Shown here: in pieces, positions 57,534 to 64,000 of the stretch
How the letters are laid out: every line of letters begins with the position of its first letter
How positions within the stretch are numbered: the stretch's first letter is position 1
Assembly (NCBI GenBank): GCA_963783835.1
Contig: CAWAOX010000015.1
Coordinates: 310,001 to 374,000, forward strand
Length of the DNA stretch: 64,000 nt
Direction of reading: 5' to 3'
From: CAIQPS01 sp963783835
Lineage (GTDB): Bacteria; Actinomycetota; Thermoleophilia; RBG-16-64-13
Notes under the pieces: model-generated
The model's database searches: none
Told to the model about the DNA's origin: nothing
What the model saw: only the letters and a program-made list of their open reading frames with translations
Program-made: the position numbers and the translations under genes

Positions 57534-57795
57534 ACCGACAGTCGACGAGGTCCTCACAGGTCTTGCCATCGCGCGAGAGGGCGACATCGAGGAGCCGAAC
57601 CGCTACACCGCGGTGATGGTGACGGCCAAGCGGGCTCGCCAGATCAACTCCTACTATCACAGCCTTAACGAGGGGGGTGGCCTGGACGCATTCGCTCCGC
57701 CGCCGGTCCCCAGCTACTCGAAGAACTATCTGAGCATCGCCATGGCCGAAGCGGCCAGGGGCGAGATCGTCTACAAGCTGCGTACGAACCGGTAG
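57526..57795 (+). CDS. rpoZ: RNA polymerase omega subunit
   Basis: An 89-residue chaperone-like subunit that helps assemble beta-prime. NRYTAVMVTAKRARQINSYY is the conserved omega segment (usually RY-L-v-v-A-kRARQi), and the C-terminal YLSIAMAEAARGEIVYKL matches the second conserved helix. ATG 57526 overlaps the gmk stop. The order gmk-rpoZ-coaBC is widespread. Confidence 0.96.
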   Translation: MDKPTVDEVLTGLAIAREGDIEEPNRYTAVMVTAKRARQINSYYHSLNEGGGLDAFAPPPVPSYSKNYLSIAMAEAARGEIVYKLRTNR

Positions 57796-57817
57796 TCTTC
57801 GCCTCAAGGAGCGCTTG

Positions 57818-59053
57818 ATGGCCGACCAACCCGTCGTACTCCTTGGGGTAACGGGGGGTATCGCCGCTTACAAAGCCGCCGAGTTACTGCGCGGCCTGCA
57901 GAAGGCAGGCATGGACGTTCGCGTGGTGATGACCCGGGCGGCCACCCGCTTTGTCGGTCCCATGACCTTCGAGACGCTCTCCACCCATCCGGTTCGGTTG
58001 GACGAGATCAGCGAGCTCACATCCGAGTCGCGGATCACCCACATCGACGACAGCCAGCAGGCCGACATCATGGTGGTGGCTCCGGCGACGGCCAATACCC
58101 TGGCCAAGATGGCCAACGGCATCGCCGACAATTTGCTCAGCTCCATCTATCTGGCCTTCGCCAAGACCGTGGTGGCTGCGCCCGCGATGAACACCAACAT
58201 GTGGGAGCATCCGGCCACGCAGCGCAATGTGCTGCTCCTTCGCGAGCGGGGAGTGTTCGTGGTGGAGCCCGGCGCCGGCGAGCTTGCCTGTGGCGCCTAT
58301 GGCTCGGGGCGCATGGCCGATCCGGACAGCATCGTCGCCGAAGTGAAGCTGCGGCTCCAGGTGCAACGGAAGCGCGACCTGCGTGGCATGCGGGTGATGA
58401 TCACGGCCGGCGGGACCCGCGAGCCGATCGACGCCGTGCGCTTCATCGGCAACCGCAGCTCGGGCAAGATGGGGTTCGCGCTGGCCCGCGCCGCGTTCGA
58501 CCGGGGCGCTCACGTCGATCTCATCCAGGCCAACGTCGACATGCCGGCCGTGCCCGGCGTGCTTCAGGTAGAGGCTTCCACCGCGGGGGAGATGTATGCG
58601 GAGGTCATGAGACGACTCCCCGACACCGACATCCTGATCATGGCGGCAGCGGTAGCCGACTACAGGGTGGCCGACGGTCCCGCGGGAGGCAAGATAGGCA
58701 AAGGCCGCGACGAGTGGTGCATCGACCTGGCCGCCACCACCGACATCCTTTGTGAGGTGGCGGCGCACCACAAGGGCCAGTTCCTGGTCGGGTTCGCGGC
58801 GGAGTACGGGCTTGAAGGCCTCGGCCGAGCGCGCGGCAAGATGGAGCGCAAGAAGCTCGACATGATCGTCTTCAACGACATCTCTCGCAGCGACATCGGG
58901 TTCGATTCCGATTACAACGAGGTGCGTGTGCTTACGCGCGACTCCGAAGTCCCGATCGACAAGGCGCCCAAGGAGACCGTCGCGGAGCTCATCCTCGACA
59001 ACGTCGCCCAAGCGGTGCGGGCCCGCAGAGGGGAGACCTCGCTACCCGCCTAG
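57818..59053 (+). CDS. coaBC: Phosphopantothenoylcysteine decarboxylase / phosphopantothenate-cysteine ligase
   Basis: Bifunctional coenzyme A enzyme of 411 residues. The CoaC flavoprotein half has GVTGGIAAYKAAELLRGL, THIDDSQQADIMVVAPATAN with the catalytic His, and PAMNTNMWEHPATQ; the CoaB half starts at VMITAGGTREPIDAVRFIGN and includes SSGKMGFALA and the Lys-rich ARGKMERKKLDMIVFND. ATG 57818 follows AAGGAGCGC; TTG 57815 is adjacent but less likely. Full length. Confidence 0.97.
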   Translation: MADQPVVLLGVTGGIAAYKAAELLRGLQKAGMDVRVVMTRAATRFVGPMTFETLSTHPVRLDEISELTSESRITHIDDSQQADIMVVAPATANTLAKMANGIADNLLSSIYLAFAKTVVAAPAMNTNMWEHPATQRNVLLLRERGVFVVEPGAGELACGAYGSGRMADPDSIVAEVKLRLQVQRKRDLRGMRVMITAGGTREPIDAVRFIGNRSSGKMGFALARAAFDRGAHVDLIQANVDMPAVPGVLQVEASTAGEMYAEVMRRLPDTDILIMAAAVADYRVADGPAGGKIGKGRDEWCIDLAATTDILCEVAAHHKGQFLVGFAAEYGLEGLGRARGKMERKKLDMIVFNDISRSDIGFDSDYNEVRVLTRDSEVPIDKAPKETVAELILDNVAQAVRARRGETSLPA

Positions 59054-59090
59054 GGCTGCCGCGACTGCCCGGGGCTGCCGGCCGGAAACG

Positions 59091-59150
59091 AAGAAGCGCG
59101 CCCTTGGACGCGCCTCTCAGAATCCTTGTCGACGTGCCGCTCTGAGCGGC
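59091..59150. terminator. Hairpins between convergent coaBC and rpoD
   Basis: Two GC-rich hairpins lie in the 113-base gap between the convergent genes: GCGCG with CGCGC around an 8-base loop starting near 59096, and GCCGCT (59136-59141) with AGCGGC (59145-59150). Neither has a T-run, so classic intrinsic termination is uncertain; GC-rich hairpins without T-runs are common in high-GC genomes. Confidence 0.4.
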
Positions 59151-59166
59151 GCAGTGGCGGCGGTAG

Positions 59167-60255
59167 CTAGGCCGACTCCCTCATGGCCTGGATCTCTTCC
59201 GAGGCCTTGATCTGTTCCAAGGCCTTGGCTTCTATCTGCCGGATGCGCTCGCGGCTGACGTTGAAGCGGGAGCTGACCTCGGCCAGCGTGCGCGGATGTT
59301 CGCCCTTGAGGCCGAACCGGAGCTCCACCACTTTGCGCTCGCGCTCGTCCATGGCTTTGAGAACCCGGTCGAGGCTCTCCTTGGCGATGATGCCGGAGAC
59401 CACGTCGGCCGGATCGGGCGTGCTCGAGTTCTCGATGAAGTCGCCCAGTTCCGCGTCTTCCTCGTCGCCGATGGGGGTCTCGAGCGACGTAGTGCGCTGA
59501 GCGATCTTGCGCATCTCCTGGACTTCCTGTGGATCGATGCCCAGTTCGAAGGCCAGTTCGTCGTCGTTCGGCTCCTTGCCCGTCTCCTGCAGCAGCTTCC
59601 GCTCGGTGCGCACCATCTTGTTGATCTTTTCGATCATGTGCACCGGGATGCGGATGTTGCGGTCCTGGTTGGCGATAGCCCGGGTGATGGCCTGCCGGAT
59701 CCACCACGTAGCGTACGTGGAGAACTTGTACCCCTTGCGGTAGTCGAACTTCTCGACCGCGCGGATGAGGCCGGTGTTGCCCTCCTGGATGAGGTCGAGC
59801 AGGTCCATATCCTGGGTGTAGTAGTTCTTGGCTATGGAGATGACCAGGCGAAGGTTCGACTGGATCATCCGGTCTTTGGCCCGTTTGTCGCCGGCCTCGA
59901 TGCGCTTGGCAAGCTCGATCTCCTCATCTTTGGTGAGCAGGGGGATCTCCCCGGCTTCCTTGAGGTAGAGGCGAAGCGGGTCATGGGTCACGGTCTGGAT
60001 CGACAGATCCAGAGTAGGCTCGGTGGGCTCCAGAACGCCCTGGCTTACCGGACTCTGCTCGTAGATCTCGATGGACTGATCGAAGAGCTGTGAATACAGG
60101 TCCTCGATCTCCTCCATCGTCATGTCGTACTCTTCCACCAGCGCCATGATCTCCTCGCTGGTGACGTAGCCCCGGTCCTGGCCGGCCAGCAACAGATCCT
60201 GGACATCGACGATCGGACGAGCCTCGAAGGTTGTAGTGTCGCTATCTTTGTGCAC
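59167..60255 (-). CDS. rpoD: Primary sigma factor sigma70
   Basis: Principal RNA polymerase sigma factor of 362 residues. An acidic N-terminus is followed by region 1.2 (DPLRLYLKEAGEIPLLTKDEE), region 2 (NLRLVISIAKNYYTQDMDLLDLIQEGN, then KFSTYATWWIRQAI for -10 recognition), region 3 (IRIPVHMIEKINK) and region 4 (ERERKVVELRFGLKGEHPRTLAEVSSRFNVSRERIRQIEAKAL, the -35 helix-turn-helix). The C-terminus is as expected. GTG at 60255-60253 has AGGGGACC upstream. The TTGACA/TATAAT-like promoters in this window match such a sigma. Confidence 0.96.
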   Translation of the reverse strand: MHKDSDTTTFEARPIVDVQDLLLAGQDRGYVTSEEIMALVEEYDMTMEEIEDLYSQLFDQSIEIYEQSPVSQGVLEPTEPTLDLSIQTVTHDPLRLYLKEAGEIPLLTKDEEIELAKRIEAGDKRAKDRMIQSNLRLVISIAKNYYTQDMDLLDLIQEGNTGLIRAVEKFDYRKGYKFSTYATWWIRQAITRAIANQDRNIRIPVHMIEKINKMVRTERKLLQETGKEPNDDELAFELGIDPQEVQEMRKIAQRTTSLETPIGDEEDAELGDFIENSSTPDPADVVSGIIAKESLDRVLKAMDERERKVVELRFGLKGEHPRTLAEVSSRFNVSRERIRQIEAKALEQIKASEEIQAMRESA

Positions 60256-60295
60256 GGTCCCCTGCTATCCTAGTGAAAGACTTACGCTTTCTCTT

Positions 60296-60324
60296 TGTAT
60301 ACCATCTTGCGGCGCAAACCGCAA
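60296..60324 (-). promoter_or_regulatory. Candidate rpoD promoter
   Basis: On the minus strand TTGCGG (60324-60319), a 17-base spacer and TATACA (60301-60296) would start transcription about 34 bases before the rpoD GTG. The -10 lacks the final T, so confidence is modest. The region between rpoD and plsX is a divergent promoter zone; a plus-strand promoter was not clearly identified. Confidence 0.35.
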
Positions 60325-60447
60325 CAGAATACTCGTTAATCACTCCGGCGTCAACCCCTGTCTCGGCCTGTACGTTCTTCCCGGATCGTGCCCTTTGTGA
60401 GACATTCTCCACATCTGTTCCCCATGCCTCCGACCAAGGAGACCAGG

Positions 60448-61518
60448 TTGAACGCGGATCCAACTCTCGCAGTACAACAAGGCCCGGTCACACTGACGCT
60501 CGACGCCGAAGGAGGCGATAACGCTCCCGGAGAGATCGTTGCCGGCGCGCTGCTCGCCGCCTCCTCTGAATTACACGTGCTGCTCGTCGGACGGCCCGAG
60601 ATCGTAGAGCCACTCCTGGGTTCTTCTGACCACCCCTACATCGAATTGGTTCCCAGCGCCAGCGTCATCACCTTCCATGACGAACCCGCGGGCGCGGTGA
60701 AGTCCATGCCCGACTCCTCGATCGTGGTGGGGGCCCGGACTGTTGCCGACGGCCGCTCTCAGGGGTTCATCTCCGCGGGTAACACCGGGGCTATGCTGGC
60801 GGCGGCGCTTCTCGTGGTCAAGCGGATGAGCGGCGTCAGACGGCCGGCCATCGTCACCACCTTGCCGGGGCTGGAGGGCCCGGTGGTACTGCTCGACTCA
60901 GGAGCGAACGCCGACTGCCGGCCGGAGCATCTCCTCGAATTCGGCTTGCTGGGGAGCGCCTATGCAAGGACGGTGCTGGGAATCCCGGAACCTCGCGTGG
61001 GACTGCTGAACATCGGGGAAGAGGAGAGCAAGGGGAACGAACTGGCCCGGGCCGCTCACGCGCTCCTGCAAGACTCCGGCCTGAACTTTGTCGGCAACGT
61101 CGAGGGCCGCGATCTGCTGCGCAACCTCGCCGAGGTGGTCGTCACCGACGGTTTCACCGGCAACGTGGCGCTGAAGGTGCTCGAGGGGTGCGCCTTCTCG
61201 TTCTTCACGCGCATCAAGAGCGCCGCTCACAGCGGGACTAGGGCCAAGCTCGGCGGGCTGCTGCTGCGCCCGGCACTGCAGGGCCTGCGCGCGGCGCTCG
61301 ACCCGGAGGAGGTGGGCGGCGCGTGTCTGCTCGGGGTGAGGGGCCTGGTCGTCATTTGCCACGGGAACTCGAGCCGCCGGGCGATCGCGAACGCGCTCCT
61401 CTTTGGTGCGGAAGCGCTTCGCAAAGGGGTGCTACCCGCGGTGCGCGGCGAGTTGGAGCGCGGGGGCGACCCCGGCTCGCCCGCCGGCGACCCCGCCGAC
61501 GGCTCTGCCGCTTCTTGA
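60448..61518 (+). CDS. plsX: Phosphate acyltransferase PlsX
   Basis: Converts acyl-ACP to acyl phosphate for phospholipid synthesis. LTLDAEGGDNAPGEIVAGALLA opens the fold (usually DAMGGD; Ala-Glu here), with GFISAGNTGAMLAAALLVV, VLLDSGANADCRPEHLLEF and VVVTDGFTGNVALKVLEG diagnostic. Start TTG 60448 is chosen for AAGGAG at 6 bases; ATG 60424 is possible. About 356 residues with a Gly/Pro-rich tail. It begins the plsX-acpP-rnc-smc series. Confidence 0.92.
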   Translation: MNADPTLAVQQGPVTLTLDAEGGDNAPGEIVAGALLAASSELHVLLVGRPEIVEPLLGSSDHPYIELVPSASVITFHDEPAGAVKSMPDSSIVVGARTVADGRSQGFISAGNTGAMLAAALLVVKRMSGVRRPAIVTTLPGLEGPVVLLDSGANADCRPEHLLEFGLLGSAYARTVLGIPEPRVGLLNIGEEESKGNELARAAHALLQDSGLNFVGNVEGRDLLRNLAEVVVTDGFTGNVALKVLEGCAFSFFTRIKSAAHSGTRAKLGGLLLRPALQGLRAALDPEEVGGACLLGVRGLVVICHGNSSRRAIANALLFGAEALRKGVLPAVRGELERGGDPGSPAGDPADGSAAS

Positions 61519-61528
61519 ACCTCGTTGA

Positions 61529-61534
61529 TACAAT
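61529..61534 (+). promoter_or_regulatory. Possible acpP -10 box
   Basis: TACAAT at 61529-61534 in the plsX-acpP gap, 60 bases before the acpP ATG. No good -35 at 16-18 bases. Extra transcription of acpP would suit the high demand for acyl carrier protein. Confidence 0.3.
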
Positions 61535-61593
61535 GGCGGCGTCGCGGAGTAGAGCGCGGCGATCGTCCCTTGATTTCCCGTAAGGAGCGACAC

Positions 61594-61833
61594 ATGAGCA
61601 AAGACGAGATCCTCGCCAAGCTGCGCGACATCCTGGTGGACCAGGTCGACGCGGATCCCGCCAAGGTGACGCTGGACGCCACGTTCCAGGACGACCTCCA
61701 GCTCGACAGCCTCGATCTGGTCGAACTCATCATGGAACTGGAAGACCAGTTCGGCATCAAGATCACAGATGAAGAGGCCCAGGCATTGACCACGGTCGGC
61801 GAGGCCGTGGACTTCATCGCCGCCCGTAGCTAG
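61594..61833 (+). CDS. acpP: Acyl carrier protein
   Basis: A 79-residue acidic four-helix carrier of fatty-acid intermediates. The phosphopantetheine attachment motif is QLDSLDLVELIMELE (Ser about residue 39), followed by FGIKITDEEAQALTTVGEAVDFI. ATG 61594 has TAAGGAG upstream at good spacing. It lies between plsX and rnc as in many Gram-positive genomes. Confidence 0.97.
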   Translation: MSKDEILAKLRDILVDQVDADPAKVTLDATFQDDLQLDSLDLVELIMELEDQFGIKITDEEAQALTTVGEAVDFIAARS

Positions 61834-61858
61834 CATCCGTCCGAAGGAGAGGGCTGAG

Positions 61859-62686
61859 ATGCGGGGACTGCCGGCGCTGCTGCGGGCAGTCCCCGCTCCT
61901 CTCCGTCGGCTTGCGGGCGGGTCCACCGAACAACCGGCGCTTCGGTCCGGTGGCGAGTCCCGCCCCGGCGAGACGCTGATGGACCTTGTGGGGTCGCTCT
62001 CCCCAGATCTTCTGCAGCGCGCGCTGACGCATTCGTCGTGGGTTGGGGAGCGTACCGGATCGTATGAGCGCCTCGAGTTCCTTGGGGACAGCGTGCTGGG
62101 CCTGGCTATCGCGTCGGTGCTTTACAGCCGCTTTCCCGAGCGGGAAGAAGGTGGTCTTGCCCGTTTGAAGGCCTTCGTGGTCAGCCGGGCGAGTTGCGTG
62201 CAGGTGGCGGAGAGGATGGACCTCGCCTCTCTCGTTCTCGCACACGCGCCGGCTTCCGAGCGCAAACGCCGTGAAACGGTGCGAAGCCCCAGTATGCTGG
62301 GAGACGTTCTGGAGGCTCTCATCGGCGCCGTCTATCTCGAATATGGCTTCGAACGCGCTCGGCCTGCCATCATCGGAGTATTCGAGGAGCAGATACGGTA
62401 TGCAGCGACCGCTCATGTCGATCACAAGACGGCGCTGCAGGAACTGCTCGCGCCCCGTGGACTGCAACCCCTGTACCGGCTTGTCGAAGAGACCGGCCCC
62501 GCCCACGCGCGAGTCTTCACCTCGGAGGTCGTGATCGACGGCGCGTTGCGCGGCCGGGGAGCGGGTACGACCATAAAGATGAGCGAGCAGGCTGCAGCCC
62601 AGGAGGCTCTTGCCTCGCTCGGTAGCAGCGGGCGCTTTCGCGCCGCCGGCCCCGGCTCTGACCTCGACGGCGTCCCCCGTGGCTGA
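61859..62686 (+). CDS. rnc: Ribonuclease III
   Basis: Double-stranded RNA endonuclease for rRNA and mRNA processing. The signature ERLEFLGDSVLGLAIA (catalytic Glu/Asp) lies near residues 70-85, with the second acidic site MLGDVLEALIGAVYLEYG; the C-terminal dsRNA-binding domain reads HKTALQELLAPRGLQPLY and AAAQEALASLG. The 275-residue chain has an N-terminal extension of about 40 residues beyond most homologues, so a later start is possible. ATG 61859 follows GAAGGAGAGGG. Confidence 0.95.
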   Translation: MRGLPALLRAVPAPLRRLAGGSTEQPALRSGGESRPGETLMDLVGSLSPDLLQRALTHSSWVGERTGSYERLEFLGDSVLGLAIASVLYSRFPEREEGGLARLKAFVVSRASCVQVAERMDLASLVLAHAPASERKRRETVRSPSMLGDVLEALIGAVYLEYGFERARPAIIGVFEEQIRYAATAHVDHKTALQELLAPRGLQPLYRLVEETGPAHARVFTSEVVIDGALRGRGAGTTIKMSEQAAAQEALASLGSSGRFRAAGPGSDLDGVPRG

Positions 62687-62687
62687 G

Positions 62688-64000
62688 ATGCCCCGGCTTC
62701 TTTCGGTACGGCTGCGGGGGTTCAAGACGTTCGCGAAGCCGACGGAACTGTCTTTCGAGCCGGGTGTGACGGTCATCATCGGCCCCAACGGCAGCGGCAA
62801 GAGCAACATCGCTGATGCGGTGCTTTGGGTGCTGGGAGAACAGAGTCCGGCCAGTCTCCGCGGGCGCAGCATGCAGGACGTCATCTTCTCCGGCCCCGAC
62901 GGGCGCCGTTCGAGCGCTGTGGCCGAGGTGAGCCTGGTCTTTGACAACGAGCAGGGCGCCATGCCGATCGATGCCGGGCAGGTGGAGTTGACGCGGCGCC
63001 TGGAACGGGAAAGCGGGTCCGAGTACCGGGTCAACGGCAGCGCTTGCCGTCTGCTCGACGTGCAGGATCTGGTGGGAGGACTGGGCATCGGTCGGGAGAT
63101 GCACAGCGTCATCAGTCAGGGCAAGGTGGAGGCGCTCCTCAACTCGACCCCCGAAGTTCGCCGGGCGATGGTGGAAGAGGCGGCCGGGCTGGGCAGGTTC
63201 AAGAAGAGGAGGGAGCGGGCGCAGGTCAAGCTCGACAGAACACGGCAGAACCTGGTCCGCATGGCCGACATCGAGCGCGAGGTCAAGGGCGCCCTCCGGC
63301 CCCTGCGCCAGCAAGCAGCAGCAGCGGGCCGCTTCGCGGAGGCCAAGGAGGAGTGGGCTCTGGCCAGAAGCCGCTTCTTGCTGGCCCAGGCCGTCTCCGT
63401 ACGCGAAGCGGCCGGCCGGACCGGGGCCGAATTGCAGGCGTTAGAGCAAGCGCGGGCCGGCATCGAGAGCGAGCTTGCCGGGCTGCGCCAGGCGAGGGCG
63501 ACCGAGGAGGAAAGGTTTGCCTCTGCGCTCCAGGAGAGGGAGCGGGTGGGCGCCACGTACCACCGCTTGGCCGTCGAAGCCGAGCAGATACAGGGCAAAG
63601 CCACTTCGCTTCGCCAGCGGGTCGCCCGGATCGAGGCGGACCTGGACCGCGCCCGCAGGCGCCGGGAGACGGCGCGAGCCGATGTGGATGCACTGGGGCG
63701 GCGAGTGGCCGAGGTGACGGCCCACACTGCCGACGAGAGCCGGCTCGAGCGAGTGGGCCGCTGGGGACAAGCCCTGCGTGCCGCTCTGGAGGGCGCCGTC
63801 GCCGACTTCCGCGGCGCGGCGGGTGCCGAGGACGAGTTGAAGGATGCGGCGTTCGAGATGGAGTCGACCAGGGCGCGGGCTCTGCAAGACCGGGAGTTCC
63901 TGCGCCGGGAGATCCAGGCGCGGCAGAGGATAGACGGCGAACTGCACGCGCTCATCGAGGAGACCCAAGCCCGGATGGCTCTGCTGGAGGCCGAAGCGGT
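62688..64000 (+). CDS. smc: Chromosome segregation ATPase SMC, 3'-truncated by window edge
   Basis: Condensin-like chromosome organiser. From ATG 62688 (one base after the rnc stop): MPRLLSVRLRGFKTFAKPTE, Walker A GPNGSGKSNIADAVLWVLGE, and ISQGKVEALLNSTPEVRR then EEAAGLGRFKKRRE, the standard SMC N-terminal pattern. A long Ala/Glu/Arg-rich coiled coil follows and is open to the last base, giving 437 residues of about 1150-1200. The remaining coil, hinge and Walker B part lie beyond the window. Confidence 0.95.
   Translation, partial: MPRLLSVRLRGFKTFAKPTELSFEPGVTVIIGPNGSGKSNIADAVLWVLGEQSPASLRGRSMQDVIFSGPDGRRSSAVAEVSLVFDNEQGAMPIDAGQVELTRRLERESGSEYRVNGSACRLLDVQDLVGGLGIGREMHSVISQGKVEALLNSTPEVRRAMVEEAAGLGRFKKRRERAQVKLDRTRQNLVRMADIEREVKGALRPLRQQAAAAGRFAEAKEEWALARSRFLLAQAVSVREAAGRTGAELQALEQARAGIESELAGLRQARATEEERFASALQERERVGATYHRLAVEAEQIQGKATSLRQRVARIEADLDRARRRRETARADVDALGRRVAEVTAHTADESRLERVGRWGQALRAALEGAVADFRGAAGAEDELKDAAFEMESTRARALQDREFLRREIQARQRIDGELHALIEETQARMALLEAEA

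Noticed and set aside
59296..60093. Plus-strand frame inside rpoD
   Set aside because: It lies opposite the sigma70 gene, which shows all conserved regions; the plus-strand product is low-complexity shadow sequence.

Overview
The window is a high-GC bacterial chromosome segment that reads as a deep-branching, probably anaerobic actinobacterium. Four things point to this: an actinobacterial-type integration host factor (mihF) beside gmk-rpoZ-coaBC; the order pyrR-pyrB-pyrC-carA-carB-pyrK-pyrD-mihF-gmk-rpoZ-coaBC, close to the actinobacterial pyr locus; GTP-dependent PEP carboxykinase; and a single-chain pyruvate:ferredoxin oxidoreductase (NifJ). I see no tRNA, rRNA, CRISPR array or intact mobile element.

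Layout. 1-1.9 kb holds the 3' part of a transketolase gene. 2.0-3.7 kb holds pyrR and pyrB. 3.7-8.9 kb is a damaged accessory block: a truncated beta-keto-acid cleavage enzyme, a phenylphosphate-synthase/PEP-synthase-like pair with many frame breaks, an intact MerR-TetR fusion regulator, and a truncated substrate-binding lipoprotein. 9-12.7 kb is nifJ with a strong promoter carrying a palindrome. 13.6-16.3 kb is pyrC-carA. 16.3-18.8 kb holds a peroxiredoxin with an in-frame UGA exactly at the peroxidatic cysteine (probable selenocysteine), a photolyase and a small membrane protein. 18.8-42.4 kb is accessory catabolism and gluconeogenesis: amino-acid permease, saccharopine-dehydrogenase-like and class III aminotransferase genes; nitroreductase and flavin reductase; ATP-type hydantoinase A/B, RidA, an MBL-fold protein, a three-subunit molybdenum hydroxylase and a RutB-like amidohydrolase; then class II FBP aldolase, a DhaL-DegV fusion, pckG and an aminotransferase. 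42.4-51.1 kb holds an MFS transporter, carbamate kinase, a Ste24-like protease and assorted small genes. 51.2-56.5 kb is carB-pyrK-pyrD, followed by mihF-gmk-rpoZ-coaBC, a convergent rpoD, and plsX-acpP-rnc-smc (smc runs off the end).

How it works together. The pyrimidine genes keep their ancestral order but are pulled apart by roughly 10 kb and 35 kb of unrelated genes. Each separated unit (pyrB, pyrC-carA, carB-pyrK-pyrD) starts with its own short-leader promoter and a PyrR-type RNA hairpin whose 3' strand contains or abuts the ribosome-binding site. Compensatory base changes across the three copies support the hairpin. This suggests a pyr regulon kept together by PyrR rather than by one transcript. 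The hydantoinase/Mo-hydroxylase/RutB-like/RidA block looks like a route for breaking down an N-heterocycle or cyclic amide, with carbamate kinase a possible ATP-yielding end.

Caveats. Several genes carry single-base indels, mostly in G/C runs (pyrB, the dikinase pair, the peroxiredoxin 3' end, the saccharopine-dehydrogenase-like gene, the 50.2-51.1 kb gene). Flanking protein sequence stays well conserved, so sequencing/assembly error is at least as likely as real decay. All functional calls come from reading the sequence without database searches.
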